A DNA stretch of 64,000 nt from contig NZ_BBAI01000006.1 in assembly GCF_001311175.1 (NCBI RefSeq), positions 1-64,000 of the forward strand, written 5' to 3'. How positions within the stretch are numbered: position 1 is the first letter of the stretch; each line of letters opens with the position of its first letter. The translations under genes and the position numbers were made by a program. Origin of the DNA: Lacticaseibacillus pantheris DSM 15945 = JCM 12539 = NBRC 106106 (GTDB taxonomy: Bacteria; Bacillota; Bacilli; Lactobacillales; Lactobacillaceae). The notes under the pieces were generated by a model. The model was not told where the DNA came from and searched no databases. It saw nothing but the letters and a program-made list of their open reading frames with translations. Below are positions 37,885 to 47,603 of the stretch, in pieces.

Positions 37885-37936
37885 TACATCTGTTAATGTG
37901 ATTGCAAGGGAGGCGGACCAATGCCATTTTTTTAGA
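37885..37936 (+). pseudogene. Truncated duplicate of the 37351 gene start
   Basis: ACATCTGTTAATGTGATTGC..AGGGAGGCGGACCAATGCC closely mirrors the promoter-proximal, ribosome-site and start region of the gene at 37351. Here ATG CCA TTT TTT is followed at once by TAG. Probably the remnant of a tandem paralogue. Confidence 0.5.
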
Positions 37937-37996
37937 CTGGAAATTAGGTTACAACTATAATGATTTCTGAGAAGTAAATCAAAGGAGTTTTAAACT

Positions 37997-38637
37997 ATGA
38001 AAATTGCGATTATTGGTGCTACGGGCCACGTTGGCTCTGCAGTGACGGCTGGGGCGTTGCGCCAGGACCACGAGGTGACGGCGATTCTACGCCTTAATCC
38101 CCCCCAGATAAGGGCAAACTCGACAGTGCTGTCAAGGTGGTTGAACACGACGCACTAGCCTTGGCGAAAGAAGATTTATCTGGCTAGGACGCCATTGTGG
38201 ACGGCTTTGCTTCCCCACAGTCTTATCAGCACATCGACGTTGCCGCAAACCTGATTAAGGCGTTTCCGGAAGATGACAAGACCAAATTGATCTTTGTTAT
38301 TGGTTCCTCCACCTTGGAGAAAGCTGACGGAACCACGCTTTTGGCCGATAACCAGAAGCAATTCGCTGGTGCGCCTTGGCTGGCTGCAATGGTGCAACAA
38401 TCCCGGAAATTTGAAATGCTCAAGTGGGTCACGAACGTCAACTGGACGGCGGTCACGCCAAACACTGATTTTGAACTCGGCGAAAAAACTGGTTTCAAAC
38501 TCGGTGGTGATCAGGTATTGACGCCCACCGTTGAAGACAAGTCGCTGATCTCGTTTGGCAACTTCGCGGCAGCAATCTTAGACTAAATCGAACAGAACAA
38601 GCACCCGCAACAGCGGTTCTCCGTCATCAACGCCTAA
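37997..38637 (+). pseudogene. NAD(P)-binding oxidoreductase (NmrA/YwnB-like), degenerate
   Basis: N-terminus MKIAIIGATGHVGSAV is a Rossmann GxxGxxG motif. The rest (DGFASPQSYQHIDVAANLI, LIFVIGSSTLEKADG, GFKLGGDQVL..SLISFGNFA) fits the atypical short-chain NADP-binding family. The frame shifts at a C7 run (38099-38105). In addition there are in-frame stops at TAG 38185 and TAA 38584, before a matching tail QRFSVINA. Indel errors alone would not create both stops, so this is a genuine decayed gene, although base errors are possible. Confidence 0.7.
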
Positions 38638-39111
38638 AGATGACTGATAGACAAAAACGGTAACAGCATTAGCAGACTTCATTAACCGTAAAATGGGGAT
38701 AGTGAGCAACTGAAGTGTCCTTTAATTTTTAGACTTCTTGTCTAACTTTTGTGTGTTGCCTCAATAATAGCTTAGATCAAAATATCCTGGTGGCCATTAA
38801 TCAACGTTGCACCAACATGCTGCTGAACAGTTTGTTTGAAAGGTTACAGCGATAGAGGGGATAATCGGGTCATTCGAACTGAGGAATGTGTGGGTCCTGC
38901 ACACGGGTTACTTGTGCATCCTGAAATGACCCGCGTGAACTTAATTGCCGGCTATGATAAATTAACACTGCTACCTGCGGAAATTTCCCTTAGGTGGTCA
39001 AAGCCCTGGGCCAATACGGGACATAATGGCCCTGTTGGACAACAAACGCGGCTATTTTCGGTTACTAAAGTTGTCTATAATGATGGCAATCAATAAGGAG
39101 GGCCACGCATT
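38638..39111. other. Intergenic region, no gene supported
   Basis: Contains a hairpin at 38866-38933 (CGGGTCATT with AATGACCCG, with further pairing inside) and a -10 TATAAT at 39076-39081 serving the next gene. An 86-codon ORF here has no protein-like features and is mostly hairpin sequence. Confidence 0.55.
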
Positions 39112-39746
39112 ATGACGACAAAAAAAAATTCTATGATATTGCTTTGGATCAGACGGATAAGCAGGCCGTTGCCGACCGTGCCGAGATTCGCGAGTTGCTC
39201 GAGTATGAGCGCTACACGCGTGACAACAGCCTGTATGCGCAGGAGGCAGCCTGTTACAGCGATGATGCGCAGATTCACGTGTCGTGGTATGACGGTCCAG
39301 CAAAGGGCTATTTTGCCAAAGTGGCGCAGGCAAACGGTGGTGGTGCAAAGCACAAGATCAATTACACTGCCGTTTGGGTTAATGGCAACAAGGCTATCGG
39401 CGAAATGCCCGTGATGATGCTGTCACCCAGGATTAAGCTCGACGGGCAAGCGGTCGATTTGCAATCCTATGCCCGTATTTTCACCCGATTGGAGAAGCAG
39501 GACGGTGTCTGGAAGATTATGGATGGCGACTGCATCTACGAACGTGATGAACTGATTCCCGTCATCCCTGGTCAACCTATCAAGATTGATACGGCTGAAC
39601 TCGCGGGCTACCGTGAAAGTTACCAAGGCCTTTGCTACGTACTGGCACGAACCGGGATGCAAGGTAGTGACGACCTACCTGGTGATGATCAGCCCAATAC
39701 GGTAGAGCAAGTCTATAGTGCAGCCAGTCAGTGGTTCTTTGCTTAG
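39112..39746 (+). CDS. SnoaL-like (NTF2-fold) domain protein (one frameshift)
   Basis: About 211 aa after repair. AVADRAEIRELLEYERYTRD and DAQIHVSWYDGPAKGYFAKV are typical of the SnoaL_4 branch of the NTF2 fold; RLEKQDGVWKIMDGDCIYERD also fits. Such proteins include dehydratases and isomerases, but the substrate is not predictable here. ATG after AAGGAGGG. Nine A at 39120-39128 should be ten (MTTKKKFYDIALDQTD). Single gene with its own promoter and a strong hairpin after it. Confidence 0.65.
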
Positions 39747-39788
39747 CTTCCTGTGCACACTGCAGTAACCGTCCCTCAATATGTCACC

Positions 39789-39837
39789 GTGGACCAACAG
39801 AATTGCTCCTGATTAATGGGGCGGTCTGTTGGTCCAC
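39789..39837. terminator. Hairpin between the SnoaL-like gene and the TetR gene
   Basis: GTGGACCAACAG pairs perfectly with CTGTTGGTCCAC around a 25-base loop. No good T run on the plus strand. It may stop both convergent transcripts. Confidence 0.6.
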
Positions 39838-39907
39838 ATTTGTATTATGCTCGACGGACCCCGCGCGTTAAATATCCAAACCCATTGCCCCTCGCAAGCC
39901 ACTAACG

Positions 39908-40450
39908 CTAAGCTCGACACTTTTTTTCACGAATCTGTTCGGGCGTTAGGGACAGCTTACCGGCTAGACGCAAGCGGAGTAACGATAGAATTGTGTTGGC
40001 CGAAAAGCTGACGATAATGGTGGCGTCGTTAAGCGAATAGTCCGTTGCCTTCGTGATGGCTTCAGCCATGCGGGTGGAGACGTCATCGCGAATTTGGCGA
40101 ATACGTCCAGAATGGTCATCCTGAAACAGAATGTACGAATAGAACTCCTGGTTGGCCAGGAAAAAGGCGGTCAGGGTATTAATCAGTAACCCCCGTTCGG
40201 CTAAGTAATCTTTGACCGCGTGCTGGCTAAGGCGGTCAAGTAAATCAACGCGGGCATCATCGACATAGGTGTTAACCAGATCCTCGATGGTGTCGTAGTG
40301 GAGGTAAAAAGTTTTACGGTTAATACCAGTCTTTTTGGCCAAAGCGGTTACACGAATCGGTTGTTCATGGTGCATAATCATTTCTTCAAACGCGGTACGA
40401 ATGGCTTGTTCAGTTCGGGCTGCGCGGATATCCTGTTTTTGTTGTGCCAT
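39908..40450 (-). CDS. TetR/AcrR-family transcriptional regulator
   Basis: 180 aa. N-terminal helix-turn-helix: AIRTAFEEMIMHHEQPIRVT, then ALAKKTGINRKTFYLHYDTI. The C-terminal domain is helical. Divergent from the YhgE-type gene with 156 bp between, so it probably represses that gene and itself through the palindrome at 40506-40535. The end KKCRA follows an A7 run; the last codons may be altered by an indel. Close to regulators that sit beside YhgE/Pip genes in other lactobacilli (context inference). Confidence 0.82.
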   Translation of the reverse strand: MAQQKQDIRAARTEQAIRTAFEEMIMHHEQPIRVTALAKKTGINRKTFYLHYDTIEDLVNTYVDDARVDLLDRLSQHAVKDYLAERGLLINTLTAFFLANQEFYSYILFQDDHSGRIRQIRDDVSTRMAEAITKATDYSLNDATIIVSFSANTILSLLRLRLAGKLSLTPEQIREKKCRA

Positions 40451-40505
40451 AATGTCCTCCGTTGCAAAAAAAACTTACGCCACAATTTAACCATAAATGG
40501 GACAT

Positions 40506-40535
40506 AAACCCCAAAAAAAATTTTTTTTATGGGTT
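40506..40535. promoter_or_regulatory. Candidate operator between tetR and the YhgE-type gene
   Basis: AACCC-C-A8-T8-AT-GGGTT, a near-perfect palindrome centred between the divergent genes, followed by a possible promoter TTGGGG, 16 bp, TAGACT (40534-40561). A typical size and place for a TetR dimer site; binding is inferred. Confidence 0.5.
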
Positions 40536-40606
40536 GGGGTTAACTGCAGACATGTTAGACTCGTTTTCATCAACCAAGATTTGGGGTAATGAGAGGAAGT
40601 ATTAGC

Positions 40607-42830
40607 ATGCTGAAGGCTGAATTAAAGTACATTACTAGCCACCGCCTATTGTTGGTTGCACTCATCATTATTGCGCTAATTCCATCAATATATGCGGTCA
40701 CCTTTCTGAAATCAATGTGGGACCCGTACGGCAAGACGGGGGACCTCCCCGTGGCCATAGTGAACCACGATCAGTCCGCGACGATGAACGGTCAAAAGCT
40801 AACGCTCGGCCATAACTTGGCGTCTACACTCAAGGATAGTAAAAGTCTGGATTTTGAGGTGGTGTCGGCGCGTAAAGCGCACCAGGGGTTGAAGCAGGGC
40901 AAGTATTACGGTGTTTACACCATTCCCGCCAACTTTTCCAAGAACGCAACCACGGTGTTTTCCCGGCATCCCCGGCAGCTCCAGCTTCATCTCGAAACCA
41001 GCTCCGGCCATAACTTTTTTTGCCGGTAAAATCGCCACTACGGCTGCCAGCAACATGCAGCGACAATTGAACGGTCAACTGAACGCGGCCTACACTAAGA
41101 CCCTCGCGGCCGGGCTGAACAAAGTTGGGCGGGGGATGGCCACGGCAAGTACCGGTGCTGGAAAGCTGGCTAAGGGTAGTGCCACACTCCAATCGGGTAG
41201 CCAGCAGTTAACCAGTGGCCTGCAGACTTCTGCTGACGGCGAGCAGCGGTTGGCAACGAGTGCGGGTCAGTTAGCTAGTGGTAGTGCAGAATATGTTGCT
41301 GGCGTGCATTCTGCCAGCGCGGGTAGTCAGACGCTGGCGGGTGGCTTGGCGCAAAGTGCGAGTGGTGCACAAAGTGTGGGCAGTGGGGCGCAGAAACTCA
41401 GTGCTAACCTGGCAACTTTGCAGTCGGGTAGCCAAACTTTAGCTTCACAGTCCGCAGCGTTTAGCGCGCAGCTCAAGCAGTTTGCCCAGACTTTGGCTGC
41501 CAGCAATACTGGTGCTGCTAGTCAGCAGTTGGCCACATTGTTGCAGGCGACCGCCCAGACCCTCAACGCCGAGGGCCAGGCTCAGAGCGCAGCCATTGAT
41601 CAAACTAAGAGCAACGTGGCGGCGACTGCTGCACAACTTAACTTGAACGCTGACCAAACCGCACAGCTGCAGACGGCAGCCACAAGTGCGTATAGTGCTA
41701 CGGCAGCCAAGCAGTCGGCGAGCGTGCAGCCCCTGCTGACACAGCTGCAGTCGGCGCTGACCACCCTGAGTGGGTCGGCTGATCAATCGTCCAAGCTTAG
41801 TACCGCGCTCGACCAGCTCACGACGGGTGCCGACCGGTTAACCGCCGGCACCACGCAGATTGCGAATGGTGCGGCGGAGCTCAGTGCCGGTAGTACACAG
41901 CTAGTGGCGGGTAGTACGCAGCTGGCTAACGGTTCCGGGAAACTTTTGGCGGGAGCGACCAACCTGAATTCTGGTTTGGCCGTCCTGAGTAGCAAGGGCC
42001 AAACGTTAAGCACGGGGGCTGGTCAGTTGGCAACCGGTGCCAGCACTTTAGCGGCTGGTGGGAGCCAACTCGTTTCCGGCAGTAACCAGCTACAAAGTGG
42101 GACTGCCAGTCTGAGCACTGGTAGTCAAACCTTAGCCAAGAAGCTGAACGCCGGTGCCAGCGCGGTACCGAAGCTGAAGGTCACGCAGGCCACTACCAAG
42201 ATGTTGACTAGCCCGACGACCGTAAAGGCGTACGAACGCGATTCCGTCCCGAACAACGGGACGGCTATGGCACCATACATGGCGGGGGTGGCTCTTTACG
42301 TGCTCGCGCTAGCGGTCAACCTGATGTATGACACGGTCAGCCCGCACACTAAGCCTAAAAATGGTGTGCAATGGTGGGCCAGCAAGTCGGTCATTATCAA
42401 CGGCGTGGCCGTCCTGGGTGGGACACTGGAGTATCTATTCCTGCGCACCATTGCAGGTTTAAAGCCGGAGCAGGGTTTCGCAACCTGGTTAGTCATTGTC
42501 CTGACGGCGTTAGTCCTGATGAACATGGTTACCTGGCTCAACCTCGCGCTGAAGCAGTTAGGATCCTTTGTGGCCATGGTACTACTGGTCTTGCAGCTAT
42601 CCAGTTCGGCCGGAACGTACCCGATCGTTTTGAGCGGCACGTTCTTCGAAAGACTACACCCATACCTACCCATCAGCTACACGGTTGACGCTTTGCGGCA
42701 TACCATCATGATGAGTGATTGGCCGAGCACGGACTTGTGGGTACTGATAGGCTTCTTTATCGCCTTTGCCGCGCTTTTGCTGCTGAACTATACGCGCCGT
42801 TTTTTTGCGGACCAGTCCCAGTGCTTTTAG
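40607..42830 (+). CDS. YhgE/Pip-family membrane protein (one frameshift)
   Basis: About 740 aa after repair. One N-terminal membrane helix (LLLVALIIIALIPSIYAVTF), then an outside domain whose central 350 residues are a repetitive Ser/Gly/Ala/Gln pattern (units like LASGSAEYV, LQSGSQTLA, LAAGGSQLVSGS) typical of the long helical stalk of these proteins. The C-terminus has about five helices (ABC-2-type permease fold). ATG after GAGGAAG. The frame is lost at a T7 run (41015-41021), where six T gives SGHNFFAGKIATTAASN. The family includes the phage-infection protein of Lactococcus and ESX/type VII-linked proteins. Divergent TetR gene suggests regulated expression. Confidence 0.82.
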
Positions 42831-42874
42831 TGACGAGGACAGCAAAGAAATAGACAATTCAATTGGCTAACAGA

Positions 42875-42908
42875 TATGCCCCGCAGGCTGTGCTTGCGGG
42901 ACATTTTT
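42875..42908 (+). terminator. Terminator after the YhgE-type gene
   Basis: ATGCCCCGCA and TGCGGGACAT arms around a 9-base loop (one bulge), then T5. Confidence 0.8.
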
Positions 42909-42994
42909 ATCTAACTAGCAAAATTTTTTTTGGCCGAATTGGCTGTCCACCCCACGATACGTGTAAGGCTGAACTCCCCATCATTCTGTATAAT

Positions 42995-43006
42995 TGGTAT
43001 ATACCA
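42995..43006. promoter_or_regulatory. GntR-type operator upstream of the PTS gene
   Basis: Perfect palindrome TGGTATATACCA, the form bound by HutC-subfamily GntR regulators of sugar genes. It lies about 20 bp before the -35. The regulator is not in the window. Confidence 0.55.
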
Positions 43007-43024
43007 TCGGCAGCAATCGATGTA

Positions 43025-43053
43025 TTGACGGATTTGGTCTAGACCTCTAACAT
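43025..43053 (+). promoter_or_regulatory. Promoter of the PTS EIIC gene
   Basis: -35 TTGACG at 43025-43030, -10 TAACAT at 43048-43053, spacer 17. Confidence 0.75.
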
Positions 43054-43067
43054 AAGTGTTGTTATCT

Positions 43068-43081
43068 AGTAAGCGCTTTAT
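43068..43081 (+). promoter_or_regulatory. cre-like site after the PTS promoter
   Basis: AGTAAGCGCTTTAT agrees with 11 of 14 positions of the cre consensus TGWAANCGNTNWCA, with the TAAGCGCTTT core intact. Placed downstream of the start site, it would block transcription when CcpA is active. Confidence 0.55.
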
Positions 43082-43137
43082 TTTGGGCCATGGTTAACGT
43101 GACCAGAACAAAGCGTACCTTATGAGGAGGTGCAGTT

Positions 43138-44387
43138 ATGCAGAAGTTTATGGATTGGTTGCAGGCAACCGTGATGCCACCAATGGCGCGAATCGGGAAC
43201 AACAAGTACTTGGTTTCGATTCGTAATGGTCTGGTGCTCACGTTGCCCGCAATTATTTCTGGATCCGTGTTTATGATTCTGGCCAACATACCGATACCGG
43301 TGTGGACCCACTTCATCAAACCCTATGTGGGGATGATGGGGGTCGCGGTGAACGCGTCGTTCGGGATTATTTCCCTACTGGCCGTCATCGGGATTGGTTT
43401 TCAGTTGTCACAGGAATTAGGGGTCGACGCAATTTCGGGGGCAGGGTTGTCCACGATGGCGTTCATCCTGTTGTCGTTTAACGATAAGTTCACACTCGAC
43501 ACGGCGAATTTTTCTTCGTCCGGATTATTTACTGCCATTATTACGGCGTTCGTGTCGGTGTCGATCTTCAACTTTTTCAAGAAGCGCGACATTGTGATTA
43601 AGCTACCCGCGGGTGTGCCGCCGGCCGTATCGAACTCCTTTGTGGCTTTGATTCCGGGATTTGTCATTTTGATATTGTTCTGGACGGTCCGTGTACCGCT
43701 CGGCATCGACGTTAACCAGGTGTACAAGCCATTTTCCACCCGTTGCTATTCGCGATGAACACGTTGCCAGGCATTCTGGTATACACGTTGCTGGTCTCGC
43801 TACTATGGGTCTGCGGGATTCACGGGGACATGACGCTTGAGGGCATCGCGGATCCCATCTTCCTCCAGTTCTTGACCGCGAACGCGACGGCGCTGGCGCA
43901 CCACCAACCACTGCCGTACAACACCGCGATGGGTTTCTCCAGCCTCTTTGTCAACGTTGGGGGTACCGGCGCGACAATCACGTTGGTGCTACTGATGCTG
44001 TTTTCAAAGTCAAAGACGTATCGGGACCTCGGGCGGCTCGCGTTTCCGAGTGCGCTGTTTGAGATCAACGAACCCGTCATCTTTGGGTTCCCACTGGTTA
44101 TGAATCCCATCACCATGATTCCGTTTATCGTGGTACCATTGGTGCTGGCAACCGGGAGTTTCCTGTTGATGAGCATTGGCTGGGTCTCGGCGCCGTCCGC
44201 GATGGTACCGTGGACCATGCCGCCAATTATTGGTCCCCTGATGGCCACCAACTGGGATTGGCGCGCCGCTGTTTGGTCCGCAGTTGAGTTGGTGATCGCA
44301 ACCGCGGCCTACTACCCGTTCCTCAAGGCGGCTGAAAAGCAGATGCTGACGGACGAGCAGAAGCAGGTAACCGCAGCGGATCAGTAG
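43138..44387 (+). CDS. PTS EIIC, lactose/cellobiose family (one frameshift)
   Basis: About 416 aa after repair; the membrane permease of a phosphotransferase system for beta-glucosides or chitobiose-like sugars (CelB/ChbC type). Starts MQKFMDWLQATVMPPMARIG; later NVGGTGATITLVLLMLFSKS and the substrate-site region FEINEPVIFGFPLVMNP are diagnostic. ATG after GAGGAGGTG. One C is missing at 43736-43737 (TTTTCCACCC for TTTTCCCACCC). No EIIA or EIIB genes are adjacent, so it must use partners coded elsewhere. Confidence 0.88.
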
Positions 44388-44422
44388 AGACGTTTTGTTG
44401 TTGGCCTGGAGGAGGAAAAAAA

Positions 44423-45595
44423 ATGACGACGAATTATCGTTTAGACGCGGCGAGCAACCGCGCAGCCTTTTACCAACTGTATTTATACGCGTTTAACGGG
44501 CAGGATACCGACGCCCGGCGGCAGTTCTTCAATGCCCGATACGCTCACGCCTGGATTTACGGCATACAGCACGATGGGGCGTTGACCTCTGGGCTGTATA
44601 GCTTGCCGTTCACGGTGGATTTTCACGGCGTCGATTACCGGATGAACGGCATTGGCGACGTGATGACGGCCCCCGAGTTTTCCGGACACGGTGGGGCGGG
44701 GACGCTAATCAAAGCCGCGTTGGCAGACATGCTGGAGCAGCACGTAACGCTGTCGTATCTGGCCCCGTTCTCGTATAGTTATTACCGCCGCTTTGGGTAT
44801 GAACAGGTGTTCAACCACGTGACCTACACCATTAACCGTGGTGACGTGCCGCAATACCGCCCACAAACCGCAGCCGGCCGCGTTGTGCGGAGCAGCCTTG
44901 CGGACGCTTTGTCCGTGATTAAGCCATTGTACGCGCAAAGGCGGGCGGAACTGTCCGGTGGCCTCGTGCGTGAGGACTGGTGGTGGGATTACCTCACGCT
45001 CAAGAACCAGTGGGACGCCGCCGTTTACTACGACAACCATGATGTGGCGCAGGGCTACATGGTGTACAAGCGGTCCGCGACGACGCTCACGGTGCACAAG
45101 TTGTTAACCAACACAACGGCCGCCTTTGAGCAGTTGGCCGCGTTTACGTTCCGGCACGGCAACACCTTTGCGCAATTGCGGTACGAGTCGGCGGATAGTC
45201 GTTACCATGGCGATTGGTTTGCAAATCCGGATACCGTGGTCACGGTGGTGACGCCGTACATGATGGCCCGGATTGTTGACCTGGCTGATTTTAGCCAACG
45301 TTATCCGTACCGGCACGACTTTGAACCGGTACGGATTGCGGTTACGGATAACACGCTGTCAGCGAATAACGGTACGTGGTCTTTGAGTCGGGCTGACAGC
45401 AAGGTGACCGTGGAGCGGACCACGGATTCGGTGGATATCAGCGTCTCGATTCAGCAGCTGACCAAGGCCATGATGGGCACCACGAGTTTAACGACCCTCC
45501 TGCAAAGGGGCGAGGGCAGTGGCGACCTAGACGCGGCGCAACGGTTAGACCGGGCGTTACAGGACGCAGAGCCACAGGTGAATGATTATTTCTGA
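44423..45595 (+). CDS. Eis-like GNAT acetyltransferase with SCP2-type C-domain
   Basis: 390 aa, intact. N-terminal GNAT fold (GIGDVMTAPEFSGHGGAGTL is the acetyl-CoA loop region), a second GNAT-like half, and a C-terminal sterol-carrier-like domain (PVRIAVTDNTLSANNGTWSL). Eis-type enzymes acetylate amines, including aminoglycosides in mycobacteria; the lactobacillus substrates are unknown. ATG after GGAGGAGG, 35 bp downstream of the PTS gene and probably co-transcribed with it. Confidence 0.82.
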   Translation: MTTNYRLDAASNRAAFYQLYLYAFNGQDTDARRQFFNARYAHAWIYGIQHDGALTSGLYSLPFTVDFHGVDYRMNGIGDVMTAPEFSGHGGAGTLIKAALADMLEQHVTLSYLAPFSYSYYRRFGYEQVFNHVTYTINRGDVPQYRPQTAAGRVVRSSLADALSVIKPLYAQRRAELSGGLVREDWWWDYLTLKNQWDAAVYYDNHDVAQGYMVYKRSATTLTVHKLLTNTTAAFEQLAAFTFRHGNTFAQLRYESADSRYHGDWFANPDTVVTVVTPYMMARIVDLADFSQRYPYRHDFEPVRIAVTDNTLSANNGTWSLSRADSKVTVERTTDSVDISVSIQQLTKAMMGTTSLTTLLQRGEGSGDLDAAQRLDRALQDAEPQVNDYF

Positions 45596-45621
45596 TAGTT
45601 TATGTACGCAAAGAGGAGAGT

Positions 45622-45729
45622 GGACCACAATGCGGTTAGCTCCCGAGCACTAACGCAATAATGCCGATATTCCCGAACCTAGGAATATCGGCATTATTGT
45701 GTTAGGCACAGGGAGCTGCATTGTGGTCC
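45622..45729. repeat. Nested palindrome after the acetyltransferase gene
   Basis: Outer arms GGACCACAATGC (45622-45633) and GCATTGTGGTCC (45718-45729); next AGCTCCC with GGGAGCT; inner ACTAACGCAATAATGCCG region pairs with CGGCATTATTGTGTTAG. The inner stem is about 25 bp around CGAACCTA. It probably ends transcription from both sides (the next gene converges), but is much longer than usual terminators and has no T run. Confidence 0.75.
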
Positions 45730-45846
45730 GCGTTTGTAGGCCGGCTTCTCACCATAACTCCGATCGGTCAGAAGCGGCCGGCGTCGATGTGCATAGTTTT
45801 GGTGCAGCTGCGAACTATGAGCGGTCTCCTCCCTGCGTTTCTACAA

Positions 45847-46886
45847 CTAGTCTACAATCACGTAAGACTTAATTGCCTGCCGCTGGTCCATGGCCTGGTA
45901 GGCGGCGTCGATGTCGTCCAGCTTGAAAGTCTTGGTGAAGACCTTACCCGGGTGAATTTCACCTTGAGGACGGCGTCTAGCAGTAACTGCTTGTCGTACG
46001 TCGTAACGGAAGCGGGGCCACCCGCAATCCGCGTGTTGCGGTAGAACAGTGGCTGCATGTCCATCTTCGGGTTGTGCGGCACACCCACACGGCCGACGGT
46101 GGCGCCAGGACGGCCACAGCGCACCGCCGTATCGACGGCCTGCTCGGTACCGACACATTCCAACACCGCGTCGGCGCCTTCGCCGTTGGTTAGTTCCATG
46201 ACTTTGGCAATGCCTTCATCCCCGCGTTCAGCGACGACGTCTGTGGCCCCAAAGTCGCGGGCGAGGGCGGCGCGGTCCTCGTGCCGACTCATGGCGATAA
46301 TCCGCTTGGCGCCGCGCATCTTGGCGGACAGCACGCCACTCAGACCCACCGCACCGTCGCCGACCACCACAACGGTATCGCCGCGCTGCACTTCAGCGAC
46401 GCGGGCGGCGTGGTAACCGGTGGCCATGACGTCGGCCAGGGATAGCAATGACTTCAGCATTTCTTCGCTGTAGTCCTCCGGCTTCCCGGGAATCTTGACC
46501 AGCGACCACTCACCGTGCTGGTAACGCATGTACTGCGCCTGCGCACCCATCGTGAAGTTGTCGTCGTGGTTCAAGCAGCCGCCCTCAAAGCCGGCGCGGC
46601 AAGCGGCACAGTGACCACAACCGTGGGTAAATGGAGCAATCACAAAGTCGCCCGGAATCAGCGTCGTAATGGCATCACCGACTGATTCCACAATCGCTAG
46701 AGCTTCGTGACCGGGGTTCTGGGAGTGCTCCGCAACTTTGTCTAGGCCACGGTAGCTCCACAGGTCGGACCCACAGACACACGTCCGCACGACGCGCAAA
46801 ATAACGTCGTCGTCCGCCTGGATGGTGGGCATCGCCACGTCCTCGACGGCGACCTGACCTGGTTTGATAAAAATCGTATCCTTCAT
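45847..46886 (-). CDS. Zinc-dependent alcohol dehydrogenase (one frameshift)
   Basis: About 346 aa after repair; medium-chain dehydrogenase. Catalytic zinc region CVCGSDLW near residue 38 and GHEA; structural zinc cysteines CGHCAACRAGFEGGC; Rossmann motif VVGDGAVGLSG. ATG at 46886 with TTTGGAGG upstream; the longer TTG start is the ribosome site itself. One base is missing near 45962 (plus-strand ACC for ACCC); the tail is GEIHPGKVFTKTFKLDDIDA. It resembles enzymes annotated as glutathione-independent formaldehyde or threonine-type dehydrogenases; substrate unknown. Confidence 0.85.
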
Positions 46887-47045
46887 GAAAATAGCCTCCA
46901 AATAAGTGGGTATATTTGCTGGAAGATGGTCGGTATATAACGTTCATCCGGCCAACCCGTTAGTTTCATTATGCCCGTTCTCCTGCTGAAAAGATAATAC
47001 TTCTTTGCTAGGGGGTGTATGCCTGATACGTATAGTTGCCCCTAC

Positions 47046-47603
47046 CTACTGCGTTGTTTTAATGAGTAGCAGCGCCTGTTTCTGCACTTTGCGCATGATC
47101 CGGATAATCTGGTACCGCGACAGCCCGAGCGTTGCGGCCACCTCGGTGTTGTTCAGGCCGCGGTACCGGAGCTGCAGGACGTCACGCTCGTGCGCGTGGA
47201 GGGTGCTGAGGAGCTGGTCGTAAAACTCATGGCGCTCGGCGTCGAGCTGGGTGTCCCCTGGCGCCGCAAAGTCGCGCAGGGAACCGCTAGGCAAATCGCA
47301 GGATACTAGCGGCGCGATTTCTGCGCGCCGCTGTAGAACGCGGACCTTATCCAGGAGGTTGAGGTAGACAAAGTGGCCGGCCAACCGGTTGAATTTGGTG
47401 ATATCCGTCACCGTCACCCGTGCGTCCTGGTAGGAACAATAGTAGTTAATGTAGAAGATTGTGGCCTCTTGTAGCCAATCATCGAAGTCTCCACGGTGCC
47501 GCCTGATTCCTAGCCTGTACAAAGCGTGGTAAATCACGCCTTTGTGTGCTTGTAAAAAGTCGTGGGCCTCCTGCCAACAGCGCGTATCATGTTGCTTGTT
47601 CAT
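47046..47603 (-). CDS. Sigma-70-family factor, ComX/SigH-like
   Basis: 185 aa. Region 2-like DDWLQEATIFYINYYCSYQD near residue 41 and a region-4 helix-turn-helix (LHAHERDVLQLRYRGLNNTE then VAATLGLSRYQIIRIMRKVQ). The size and simple two-domain layout match the competence sigma factors of lactic acid bacteria rather than ECF factors. ATG after GGAGGTAAC. It reads opposite to two unknown genes upstream. If it is the competence sigma, the short prepilin peptidase at 12998 could be one of its targets (speculative). Confidence 0.65.
   Translation of the reverse strand: MNKQHDTRCWQEAHDFLQAHKGVIYHALYRLGIRRHRGDFDDWLQEATIFYINYYCSYQDARVTVTDITKFNRLAGHFVYLNLLDKVRVLQRRAEIAPLVSCDLPSGSLRDFAAPGDTQLDAERHEFYDQLLSTLHAHERDVLQLRYRGLNNTEVAATLGLSRYQIIRIMRKVQKQALLLIKTTQ

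Noticed and set aside
38836-39096. 86-codon plus-strand ORF
   Set aside because: Weak start, mostly hairpin sequence, and no recognisable protein features.
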